64,000 bases of DNA from Firmicutes bacterium UBA5559 (lineage in GTDB: Bacteria; Bacillota; Clostridia; Peptostreptococcales; Anaerovoracaceae), in assembly GCA_002425705.1 (NCBI GenBank), contig DIMT01000010.1, forward strand, positions 27,023 to 91,022, read 5' to 3'. A program made the translations under genes and the position numbers. How positions within the stretch are numbered: the first letter of the stretch is position 1; each line of letters starts with the position of its first letter. Under the pieces are notes generated by a model, which saw only the letters and a list, made by a program, of their open reading frames with translations, was not told the origin of the DNA and made no database searches. Below, one piece after another: positions 1 to 7,333 of this stretch.

Positions 1-87
1 GTGGCGGATTCCTTTAAAAAACTGATCGGTTCCGGTGTGTACAAGAGCCCTTTGTTTGATTCCGAGAGGGATGAAATTCATGATTGA
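1..87 (+). CDS. 3' end of an unidentified upstream gene (partial)
   Basis: An open frame enters the window in frame 1 and stops with TGA at 85-87, giving 28 C-terminal residues ending in RDEIHD. It overlaps the cpsB start by 8 bases, an arrangement typical of translationally coupled genes, so it probably belongs to the same polysaccharide operon. The piece is too short to assign to a family. Confidence 0.4.
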   Translation: MADSFKKLIGSGVYKSPLFDSERDEIHD

Positions 88-772
88 TATCCATACCCAT
101 ATCCTTCCGGGGATGGACGATGGTGCCCGGGATGTCCGGGAGTCCCTGGCCATGATCGATTTGCTGAAAAAGCAGGGTTTGGATGGTGCGGTCCTGACCC
201 CCCACTATTATGCCCACCGGGAACCTTTGGAGGAGTTTTTGCGGAGACGGCAGCAAGCCTTTGAAGAAATAAGCTTTATTGAGGACTTCTCCCTGTTTTT
301 AGGCAGCGAGACCTACTTGTCCGAAACGCTTCTCTCCAATGAATCCCTTCAGGACCTCTGCCTGGGGGACGGAAACCACCTGCTCCTGGAAATGCCCTAT
401 CTCAGCAAATGGGGATCCACCACTTACCGGCTCGTGGAGCATATCATAGAAAAGTATCAGGTTACCCCCATCATTCCCCACGTGGAGCGGTATGAAGCCT
501 CTTCGAAAAATCTGATGGAAATTATGGAACGGCTGGTCGATATGGGATGCCTGCTCCAGTTCAATCTGGAGTCCTTTATCGAAGACTGGCCTGGCCCCAG
601 GAAGATGCAGAAGATATTCAGTCAAGGCTGGGCGGACTTTCTGGCCTCCGACTGCCACAACCTGACCCGGCGGCCGCCCCTGTGGGACCGGGAGGTTTTC
701 ATGAAGTCCATTGACGGAACCCCCATGAAGCGGGGGTGGAATATGGCGGATAAAACAATAGAAATTTTATAA
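80..772 (+). CDS. cpsB: CpsB-type PHP-domain tyrosine-protein phosphatase
   Basis: A 230-residue metal-dependent protein-tyrosine phosphatase of the CpsB/YwqE (PHP) family. In capsule systems this enzyme dephosphorylates the C-terminal tyrosines of the CpsD kinase and so tunes polymer output. Visible metal ligands are the N-terminal HTH of MIDIHTHILPG, TPHYY, the IIPHVERY segment and the C-terminal ASDCHN. The start at 80 follows GAGAGGGATG and places MIDIHTH at the N-terminus as in the family; an in-frame ATG at 35 would add 15 residues not seen in relatives. Its partner kinase lies at 6580, separated from it by a signalling island, which is unusual because cpsB and cpsD are normally adjacent. 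Confidence 0.9.
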   Translation: MIDIHTHILPGMDDGARDVRESLAMIDLLKKQGLDGAVLTPHYYAHREPLEEFLRRRQQAFEEISFIEDFSLFLGSETYLSETLLSNESLQDLCLGDGNHLLLEMPYLSKWGSTTYRLVEHIIEKYQVTPIIPHVERYEASSKNLMEIMERLVDMGCLLQFNLESFIEDWPGPRKMQKIFSQGWADFLASDCHNLTRRPPLWDREVFMKSIDGTPMKRGWNMADKTIEIL

Positions 773-789
773 GAAACAACCCTTTCGGA

Positions 790-818
790 CCTGCTCTTAA
801 TGAAGAGCGGGTTTTTTT
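790..818 (+). terminator. Rho-independent terminator after cpsB
   Basis: A 9-bp stem (CCTGCTCTT/AAGAGCGGG, one G-U pair) with loop AATG is followed by seven T. It lies 17 bases after the cpsB stop and separates cpsB from the AbiEi-like gene. Confidence 0.9.
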
Positions 819-870
819 ATGGGCGTAAAAAGACACAAAGGAATCCATTCGGAAGACTAAGGGAGTAATT

Positions 871-897
871 GTCAAGTTAAAATTTTAAAAACTTGAC
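871..897 (+). promoter_or_regulatory. Inverted-repeat operator overlapping the -35 of the AbiEi-like gene
   Basis: GTCAAGTT and AACTTGAC form a perfect 8-bp inverted repeat with 11 bases between, and the right arm covers most of the -35 box. Known AbiEi antitoxins repress their own promoter through inverted repeats, so this is inferred to be the autoregulatory site of the protein encoded at 946. Confidence 0.55.
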
Positions 898-921
898 ACT
901 TTATTGAAATGGCAATAGAAT
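893..921 (+). promoter_or_regulatory. Sigma-A type promoter of the AbiEi-like gene
   Basis: TTGACA at 893-898 and TAGAAT at 916-921 are separated by 17 bases. The start codon is 24 bases downstream behind a G-rich Shine-Dalgarno. Confidence 0.8.
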
Positions 922-945
922 AGAGTATAAGAAAGGGGGGGGAGT

Positions 946-1662
946 ATGAGCTCATCAGCATTAATCATGGAAACGGTGAAAAAATATCCGGAACTGGAAA
1001 TCATTGATGCTCAAAAGTTATACAAGGATAAATTTTCGAAAATATCAGAGCAGGCCTATTATAAAACCATTTCCCGGATGTCCCAGTCCGGTGAAGTGAA
1101 GCGGCTGACGAAAGGGCTGTATTATATTCCAAAGAAGGAAAACCTTGAATTGGACCAGGAAAATGAAGAGAGTGTCCTTCGGTATTTCCTTGGCCCAACC
1201 CATAACAAGGGGGTAATCGTCGGAAGCAGGATGTATCACAGCCGAAGGCTGACGGCAAGGTTGCCGGAGGGAATCCTGTTATATTCCAATAATCTTACGC
1301 AGGATAAGAGGAGGATTGGTCCTATTGTTGTCCGACGGGCCCTGATTCGATTTGACAAGCCTGCGGTAAAGATGATAGAATTGCTCGAAGTTTTACAAAA
1401 CTACAGAAAGATCCAGGACATGAACACCAGGGAGTTCCTTTGGTTTCTGCAAGAAACGGCGGGTTATTACAATGAAAGAACCCTGGAGAGAATAGTCAGT
1501 AAGATCCCATATAAGAAGAGCACCCTTGCCTCGCTGGAACAAGTTCTGTGCTATTTTGGTATCCATAACTCAGTAGGTCAATATTTAAATGGCATATCAA
1601 CCTATGATTCCATCCGAATAGAGGAATGGGTCGGTGCTGCCCCACCTGCTGAAAAAATTTAA
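946..1662 (+). CDS. AbiEi-like winged-helix protein (type IV antitoxin family / DUF6088-like), orphan
   Basis: A 238-residue protein resembling the AbiEi antitoxin family. The N-terminal ~65 residues read as a winged helix (SEQAYYKTISRM, then the wing GEVKRLTKGLYYIPKK). The remainder resembles the AbiEi C-terminal domain, with GVIVGSRMYH and the VVRRALIRFD/MIELLEVL stretch. In AbiE systems AbiEi represses the operon and antagonises the nucleotidyltransferase toxin AbiEii. No AbiEii gene follows: the next gene is a signalling protein 87 bases away. This one is therefore an orphan, either a domesticated regulator or a remnant. It has its own promoter and an inverted repeat over the -35. Family is fairly sure; role is inference. 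Confidence 0.7.
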   Translation: MSSSALIMETVKKYPELEIIDAQKLYKDKFSKISEQAYYKTISRMSQSGEVKRLTKGLYYIPKKENLELDQENEESVLRYFLGPTHNKGVIVGSRMYHSRRLTARLPEGILLYSNNLTQDKRRIGPIVVRRALIRFDKPAVKMIELLEVLQNYRKIQDMNTREFLWFLQETAGYYNERTLERIVSKIPYKKSTLASLEQVLCYFGIHNSVGQYLNGISTYDSIRIEEWVGAAPPAEKI

Positions 1663-1680
1663 AACATTACTTTGATACTC

Positions 1681-1707
1681 TAAACTTTTTCTGCCTTTGG
1701 CCGATAA
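1681..1707 (+). promoter_or_regulatory. Sigma-28 (SigD/FliA) type promoter
   Basis: TAAA at 1681-1684, 15 bases, then GCCGATAA at 1700-1707 matches the SigD consensus (TAAA, N14-16, GCCGATAT). It lies about 43 bases before the start of the PAS/GGDEF/EAL gene. SigD normally serves flagellar, chemotaxis and autolysin genes, so the two-gene signalling unit downstream is predicted to be co-expressed with motility. Confidence 0.75.
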
Positions 1708-1749
1708 TTATATAAGTTATAGTAACCAGTAACATTCTCGGGGTAACCA

Positions 1750-4296
1750 ATGAAAAAAATACACGAAGAGGCTCTCGCAAAGTACGAAGACCTGATTCGG
1801 ATCATCGAGGAAATCGAAGAAAAGTACAGAGATCTCTCAGAAAATATATATTACGGACAGCAGCTGGCTAATGTGGGTTGCTGGTCTTTTGACATGGAGC
1901 GGAAGCAGGCCGATTACTCGCAAGAGACTTGCTTTGTGCTGGGATTGAATCCAGAAGCGTTCCGGGGAGAGCTGGATCAGGTTTACGAAAAGGTCCACGA
2001 AGAGGACCTGGCAAGTCTGAAGGAATTTTTAGCCGGGGAAATCAAAGAAAAAGAAGGGCATATTGAATTCCGCATCACGAAGGGAAAACCAGAGGAGCAT
2101 CGCTATGTCTGCCTCAAGACAAAACCCTTGTTCAACAAAGAGGGGAAGGTCCGAAAAATTATCGGCGTGGTGGATGACATCACCCTTCTTCGGCAGAAAA
2201 GTCAACGGCTGGCCGAGCTGCGGGAGCACCACAACCTGATCCCGAAGGTGAACGGCCTTGGTACCTGGAAATATGTAGTGGCAGACAATAAATATTACGG
2301 CAGTGACGAGCTGCTGAAAATATATGGAGCACTGGAAGCCTGCCAGGAAGAAGGAATGGACTGCGTGCTCCAATTCGTCCATCCGGAGGATCGGGATTCC
2401 CTGAAGCTGGCTATGGATCAGTGTCTGGAAGGAAAAGGTCTGGATATGGAATATCGGATTATCCGATCCGATGGCGGTGTCCGGTACGTGGTGGCCAAAG
2501 GGGAACCATACATGGATGCTGGGGGGCTGGTTGCCGAAGTCCACGGAGTCCTTCAGGATGTGACGGAAGCCCGGGAATATCAGATGGCCCTGTTTTGTAA
2601 GCAGGAAGAGATTTATCATATGCAGCGGCGGTTTCAGGTCATGGTCCAGGAATCCTCCGACGTGTTCAAGATCATTACCCCGGAGGGCGTGATCAAATAT
2701 GTCAGCGATGCCTCGAGGAAAGTCATGGGGTATCCGCCGGAGCAGCTCCAGGAGCGGAGCATTTTCCTTTTTTGTGCTGAGGAAGAGGGCCAGAAACTGA
2801 AGGATATGATTACCTATGTGATAGAGCATCCTTCGGAAAAGGTCCGGCGGGACATTACCTTCACGAAGGAAAGCGGAGCATCGATCCACTTTTCTGTGAG
2901 CCTGCAGAACCTGATGGAAGAACCTTCCATCGACGGGCTGGTCATGAATTTCCGCAACATCACCAAGCGGGTGGAATCGGAGCGAAAAATGTCCTATGCC
3001 TCCACTCATGATGAGCTGACGGATCTGCCCAATGGCCTGTTTTTCTCCCGGCTGCTCAACTATCAGCTGCAGAAGGCCAGGGCTGCCGATATGGGTCTGA
3101 CCCTGTTCATGATGGACATCGACGGACTGAAGAACATCAACTACACCCTGGGCTACGAATATTGCAATAAGGTCATCATCCAACTGGTGAATCAGCTGAA
3201 GAAGTCGGTTGGAAAGCGGGGATACCTATGCCGATATTCGGATGATATATTTACCCTGCTGATCAGCCATGTGAAAGGGCAGGAGGATATTCAGGCTATT
3301 GCACAGGATATTCTGGGAATTTTTTCCCGCAACATCCGGGTGGATAATTTCGAGGTCGGGATCGCCGTCAATCTGGGCATCACCGATTATTCGGAAGGAA
3401 TCATGGATGAAGAACTGATGGTGAAGCAGGCCAAGCTGTCTCTCCTGCGAGCAAAAAAAGAAGGCAAGAACCGGTACCGACTCTATACGGCAGAAATGGA
3501 TGAAAAGAACTACAAGGAGTTCATCCTGCGCAACGAGATGCATCTGGCCGTCCAGCGAAATCAGCTGCGGCTTTACTACCAACCCATCGTCAACATCAAC
3601 AGCAATCGGTTGCTGGCGGCAGAAGCCCTCCTTCGGTGGGAACATCCGGAATGGGGACTGGTTCCCCCCATGGAATTCATACCAATCGCCGAGGAGACAG
3701 GACTGATTATCGAAATCGGCAAGTGGATCTTAAACCAAGTCTGCGAAAACTACAAAAACTGGACCCGGATTTATCCCCACAACATCCAGATTTCTGTTAA
3801 TTTTTCCAGCATCCAGTTTATGGAGGAAAACTTTGTCGATATGGTTATCCGAACCATTCATTCCCACAAGGTAGACCCGGAATTTCTGATCATCGAAATC
3901 ACGGAAAGCATTCTGATGGAAAACAACGATAAGGTTATGGCCGACATCCGCCGGCTTCGGGCTGCCGGAATTAAAGTGGCTCTGGATGACTTTGGAACAG
4001 GTTTTTCTTCGCTGTCCTACCTGAGTACCTTCAACATCGACATCGTCAAGCTGGACGGTGCCTTTGTCCGGAACATCCCCGCCGATGAAAAGAGCAATGT
4101 GATTACCAAGACCATGGTGAATCTTACCAGAGATCTGAACCTGAAACTCATCGTCGAAGGCATCGAAAACTGGAACCAGCTGGAATTTGTCCAGAACCTG
4201 GAATGCCAGACCGGTCAGGGATTCCTGTACAACAGACCCCTTCCCCAGGAAGAGTTTGAAGCCATCCTCCTACAAGGTGAAAATCCTCCCTCTTAA
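1750..4296 (+). CDS. Multi-PAS, degenerate GGDEF, EAL protein: probable c-di-GMP phosphodiesterase
   Basis: 848 residues without membrane segments. An N-terminal coiled coil (1-40) is followed by three PAS domains (about 40-150, 170-275 and 295-410), GGDEF (about 425-580) and EAL (about 595-840). The GGDEF signature is replaced by SDDIF at 497-501, so cyclase activity is unlikely; such domains often bind GTP and regulate the EAL. The EAL domain looks active: E625-A626-L627, the NFSS segment, IIEITES, DDFGTG at 746-751, KLDGAFV and the IVEGIEN segment are all present. It should therefore hydrolyse c-di-GMP in response to a cytoplasmic signal. The Shine-Dalgarno (CGGGGTAA) is weak. It is followed 20 bases later by the chemoreceptor-like gene, and both lie downstream of a SigD-type promoter. 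Confidence 0.9.
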   Translation: MKKIHEEALAKYEDLIRIIEEIEEKYRDLSENIYYGQQLANVGCWSFDMERKQADYSQETCFVLGLNPEAFRGELDQVYEKVHEEDLASLKEFLAGEIKEKEGHIEFRITKGKPEEHRYVCLKTKPLFNKEGKVRKIIGVVDDITLLRQKSQRLAELREHHNLIPKVNGLGTWKYVVADNKYYGSDELLKIYGALEACQEEGMDCVLQFVHPEDRDSLKLAMDQCLEGKGLDMEYRIIRSDGGVRYVVAKGEPYMDAGGLVAEVHGVLQDVTEAREYQMALFCKQEEIYHMQRRFQVMVQESSDVFKIITPEGVIKYVSDASRKVMGYPPEQLQERSIFLFCAEEEGQKLKDMITYVIEHPSEKVRRDITFTKESGASIHFSVSLQNLMEEPSIDGLVMNFRNITKRVESERKMSYASTHDELTDLPNGLFFSRLLNYQLQKARAADMGLTLFMMDIDGLKNINYTLGYEYCNKVIIQLVNQLKKSVGKRGYLCRYSDDIFTLLISHVKGQEDIQAIAQDILGIFSRNIRVDNFEVGIAVNLGITDYSEGIMDEELMVKQAKLSLLRAKKEGKNRYRLYTAEMDEKNYKEFILRNEMHLAVQRNQLRLYYQPIVNINSNRLLAAEALLRWEHPEWGLVPPMEFIPIAEETGLIIEIGKWILNQVCENYKNWTRIYPHNIQISVNFSSIQFMEENFVDMVIRTIHSHKVDPEFLIIEITESILMENNDKVMADIRRLRAAGIKVALDDFGTGFSSLSYLSTFNIDIVKLDGAFVRNIPADEKSNVITKTMVNLTRDLNLKLIVEGIENWNQLEFVQNLECQTGQGFLYNRPLPQEEFEAILLQGENPPS

Positions 4297-4316
4297 AACC
4301 AAGAAAGGCCAAAGCT

Positions 4317-5744
4317 ATGGAACAGATAACGGATTATCGAAGAAGCGGCATGGACGCTGCCAATGGAATTCTCAAGCCCTATGAGGACGATGTCCAGGGG
4401 ATCTTTGAAAAAATAAGGCTGGTTCACGGGGTGGCCAATAAAACCAATCTGCTGGCCATCAACGCCTCCATCGAGACGATTCACGCCATGGATCTGCTTC
4501 AGAGCTTTGAATCCATCGTGGGTCAGAATCTGTTGATGCAAGGCAGGATGCTGGCTACCATATTCCGCCACGACCCGGATCTGCTGATGGAAAGCGGAGC
4601 AGAATTTGCCCGGAAGAACGGCATTGAGGAGATTTATGTCACCGATGAGGAGGGAATCGTCCGGTTCACCAATGTGAACGGCAGCCTTGGTGCTAGCCTG
4701 AAGCACAGTGAGGTCCTGCCCATCCTCTCCAATCCGGAGCTGGAGGTGGTGCTGCCCGCTACAAGCAACGGCATGGATTCGGAGCACCTGAAGATTGCAG
4801 CAGTTGGCCTCCATGGAGGCAAGGGCATCATTCAGCTGGGATCCCGATTTATCAAGCCGAAAGGACAGCTGGCCATCAATGGCTTTGGGGTGGTTGCCCA
4901 GGAAGCCAAGCGGTTGGCGGATGTGTCCAAGGATATCGCAGAGCGGATCGGTCATCTGACGGATCAGATGGGCAAGGAGGTTTCAGAACTGCTGCTTGCC
5001 GCCGGAAGCTCGGATCACCATATGGCAGAGAATAAAGATGACCGACAGGTCGAGGACATGCTGCAGAACCTGAGGCAGTCCTTCCGGGAAATTTCCTTCC
5101 CCCTGACGGAACTGATCAATATAGCCCGGCAGACCAATCTGCTGGGAGTCCGGGCAGCCATCGAAGCGGCCCATTCCACCAACGACAAGCAGGACTTTGA
5201 CCTGCTCCTTAATAAGCACATGCTGATTGAAGCCAAGCTGCTTTCGTCCACCGTCGAAATCATGGATATGGTGGAGGGGAAGGGTATGGAGACCATCACC
5301 GATTACTGCAGTCGCATCGGCATCGGAGAAACCTGGATCACCGATGAGTTTGGCCGAGTGGAGATCACCAACGTAGAAGGTGGTGTGGGTTTCGTCTTTA
5401 AGAACGAAGGACAGACTGCACCCTACATGGGAATCCTCTCCAATCCTGAGCTGGAAGTGACGGCTCCGCCGGCCAGCCGGGCCCTGGACAATAAAATTTT
5501 CAAGTATGCGGGTGTCGGCCGCCGAGGTAAGAGGGGCATCGTCCAGCTGGGCATTCCCTCCCGGCTCTATGGACAGAGCACCGCAGAAGGCTTTTCAGTG
5601 GTAGCCAAGCAGATCAAGGCGTTGTCGGAACAATCCCGGGAGCTGACCAAGGAAATCGAAGAAATCATTGAAAAAATGGACAGCCGGGCGGTAAAGGCCC
5701 TGCAGTTATTAGAAAACATAGAAAAGACGAGAAGAAGTGTGTGA
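4317..5744 (+). CDS. Soluble chemoreceptor-like protein with sensor domains inserted in a duplicated signalling tip
   Basis: 475 residues with no signal peptide or membrane segment. It holds two copies of the methyl-accepting chemotaxis signalling tip. Copy 1 has NKTNLLAINASIETI at 41-55 as the descending strand and NGFGVVAQEAKRLAD from 188 as the ascending strand. Copy 2 has RQTNLLGVRAAIEAA at 271-285 and EGFSVVAKQIKALSE from 424. In ordinary receptors these half-motifs are joined by a few residues (RAGE..GRG); here about 133-139 residues are inserted in each. The two inserts resemble each other (ILSNPELEV; VG-x2-G-x-GI[IV]QLG; [IV]TDE-x-G) and look like a small Cache/PAS-like ligand domain. 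The helical arms are only about five heptads long. It follows the c-di-GMP phosphodiesterase by 20 bases. Whether it binds CheA/CheW is unknown. Confidence 0.75.
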   Translation: MEQITDYRRSGMDAANGILKPYEDDVQGIFEKIRLVHGVANKTNLLAINASIETIHAMDLLQSFESIVGQNLLMQGRMLATIFRHDPDLLMESGAEFARKNGIEEIYVTDEEGIVRFTNVNGSLGASLKHSEVLPILSNPELEVVLPATSNGMDSEHLKIAAVGLHGGKGIIQLGSRFIKPKGQLAINGFGVVAQEAKRLADVSKDIAERIGHLTDQMGKEVSELLLAAGSSDHHMAENKDDRQVEDMLQNLRQSFREISFPLTELINIARQTNLLGVRAAIEAAHSTNDKQDFDLLLNKHMLIEAKLLSSTVEIMDMVEGKGMETITDYCSRIGIGETWITDEFGRVEITNVEGGVGFVFKNEGQTAPYMGILSNPELEVTAPPASRALDNKIFKYAGVGRRGKRGIVQLGIPSRLYGQSTAEGFSVVAKQIKALSEQSRELTKEIEEIIEKMDSRAVKALQLLENIEKTRRSV

Positions 5745-5759
5745 TGCACTTCTTTTTTT
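5732..5759 (+). terminator. Terminator overlapping the stop codon of the chemoreceptor-like gene
   Basis: AAGAAGTG and CACTTCTT form an 8-bp stem with a 7-base loop, followed by a T run. The stop codon TGA (5742-5744) lies in the loop. It closes the SigD-type signalling unit. Confidence 0.85.
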
Positions 5760-5807
5760 CTTTCCCCTATTCTCGACAAAAGGTCGAAGAATATTGGAAT
5801 TTCAGCC

Positions 5808-5836
5808 TTGTCATTGCTTGTAAGCCGTGATGCAAT
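5808..5836 (+). promoter_or_regulatory. Candidate promoter of cpsC-cpsD
   Basis: TTGTCA at 5808-5813 and TGCAAT at 5831-5836 are 17 bases apart, with a TGA just before the -10. Both boxes deviate from consensus, so this is tentative. It is the best match between the terminator at 5759 and cpsC. Confidence 0.35.
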
Positions 5837-5883
5837 TTGGTAGACTGTTGTCGACAGATGTAAAGGATAGGGAGGGATTAGGG

Positions 5884-6564
5884 ATGAAGGAGGAAATAGA
5901 AGTATCTATGGCCGAAATTGCAGCCATCCTGCTGAAAAGGTGGTGGCTCATTATTCTCTCCGCGCTGGTGATTGCTGCCGGAGCCTTTGGTATAACAAAA
6001 TTTATTGTCGAAGAAGAATACACCGCTTCCGTGTCCATGTATGTTCAGGCTGGAAGCAACCAGGAAGGCCTTATCGCATCCCTGAACGATCTGAATTATG
6101 CCCAAAAGATCGTAAATACCTATATTGAAATCCTTCGCACTGATATATTTTTAAAATCTGTGGCAAAGCAGGCCGGTGTGCAGTACACCCCTGACAAATT
6201 GTTGGAAATGATCGAGATGCAAGCAGTGAACAATACAGAGATTTTTGAAATAAAAGTGACTACGAATAGTCCGGAAGAGTCCCTTTTGCTGGCCACCACC
6301 ATTTCTGAATTAGCTCCACGGAAGATTATAGAGATAAAAAATGCCAACGATGTAAAAGTGGTAGATCCGGCAACCCTTCCCCTCTATCCCAGTGCTCCCA
6401 ATGTTCTGATGAATACGGCCATCGGACTGGCTTTGGGACTTGTGCTGGGGGTTCTTGCTGCATTCCTGATTTTTTTTCTTGATAAAAGGGTCAAGGATGA
6501 AGAAGATATCCTGCGTCATTATGATGTGCCGATCCTTGGGGTTGTTCCCCTGATTGAGGAATAG
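5884..6564 (+). CDS. cpsC: Wzz/CpsC polysaccharide co-polymerase (kinase activator)
   Basis: 226 residues with the Wzz layout: a short cytoplasmic N-terminus, membrane segment about 18-38 (RWWLIILSALVIAAGAFGI), an extracellular part with the EEYTAS motif and a coiled region, a proline-rich LPLYPSAPN, a second membrane segment about 175-196, and a short cytoplasmic tail. It controls chain length and activates the separately encoded tyrosine kinase CpsD. The start at 5884 follows GGAGGG with 7 bases spacing; an in-frame ATG at 5827 lacks a ribosome site and would add residues ahead of the family start. It is followed 15 bases later by cpsD. Confidence 0.92.
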   Translation: MKEEIEVSMAEIAAILLKRWWLIILSALVIAAGAFGITKFIVEEEYTASVSMYVQAGSNQEGLIASLNDLNYAQKIVNTYIEILRTDIFLKSVAKQAGVQYTPDKLLEMIEMQAVNNTEIFEIKVTTNSPEESLLLATTISELAPRKIIEIKNANDVKVVDPATLPLYPSAPNVLMNTAIGLALGLVLGVLAAFLIFFLDKRVKDEEDILRHYDVPILGVVPLIEE

Positions 6565-6579
6565 GGAGGAGAACGGAAC

Positions 6580-7308
6580 ATGGAAACATTAAGAAAAAAG
6601 CATCGCAAACCAGTTCCTCGAAAAAATCGGATCCTCCATGATTCTTCTAATTTTTCAGTAGTGGAAGGATATAAGACCATCCGGACCAATTTGATCTTTG
6701 CCACAGCCAAAAGCGGATGCAAGAGGGTCATCTTCACCAGTTGCATTCCCGGAGAAGGAAAAACTCTCAGCTGCTGCAATCTGGCTATCACCCTGGCCCA
6801 GACGGATTCCCGGGTACTGATCATTGATTGTGACTTGAGAAAACCCACAGTCAACAAATTGTTTCGAGTTAAGGGAATTCCCGGGCTTTCTGAACTTCTG
6901 GCAGGATTGAGCCAATACAGCCAATGCATCCAGCATTCCGGTTATACTAACTTAGATATCCTTTGCGGGGGGACCATCCCTCCCAACCCTGCGGAACTTC
7001 TCGGAAGCGATTCCATGGACCGGATTCTGGAAAACCTTTCCAAGGAGTATGATTATATTCTCTTGGATACTCCTCCGGTTAATGTAGTAGCGGATACCTT
7101 GGTGTTATCCCCAAAAGCGGATGGAGTGGTGTTGGTCGTTCGGCAAAACATGACCACCCATCCGGATTTGAAAAAAGCCATCGCCAGTCTGAAATTCGGT
7201 GACAGTAAGATTTTAGGAATCCTGCTTAATGGAGTGGAAGGAACGAGTAAAAACGGTCATTATCAATATAGCTATAGCAATCGGAAATCGGATGAGGAGT
7301 ATCAATAG
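6580..7308 (+). CDS. cpsD: CpsD/CapB-type bacterial tyrosine kinase
   Basis: 242 residues of the P-loop BY-kinase family, the cytoplasmic partner of CpsC. Walker A is PGEGKT in SCIPGEGKTLSCCN (about 56-69), Walker A' is LIIDCDLRKP and Walker B is ILLDTPP. The C-terminal tail has a tyrosine cluster (YQYSYSNRKSDEEY), the autophosphorylation site dephosphorylated by CpsB. Autophosphorylation cycling controls polymer assembly and export. The gene lies 15 bases after cpsC and 25 bases before the M28 lipoprotein gene, probably one transcript. Confidence 0.93.
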   Translation: METLRKKHRKPVPRKNRILHDSSNFSVVEGYKTIRTNLIFATAKSGCKRVIFTSCIPGEGKTLSCCNLAITLAQTDSRVLIIDCDLRKPTVNKLFRVKGIPGLSELLAGLSQYSQCIQHSGYTNLDILCGGTIPPNPAELLGSDSMDRILENLSKEYDYILLDTPPVNVVADTLVLSPKADGVVLVVRQNMTTHPDLKKAIASLKFGDSKILGILLNGVEGTSKNGHYQYSYSNRKSDEEYQ

Positions 7309-7333
7309 GAATTGCTGTAAAGGAGGGATTCCT

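Noticed and set aside
4293..4955. 220-codon frame on the minus strand opposite the chemoreceptor-like gene
   Set aside because: The plus-strand frame has recognisable MCP motifs and an operon position; the minus frame has none.
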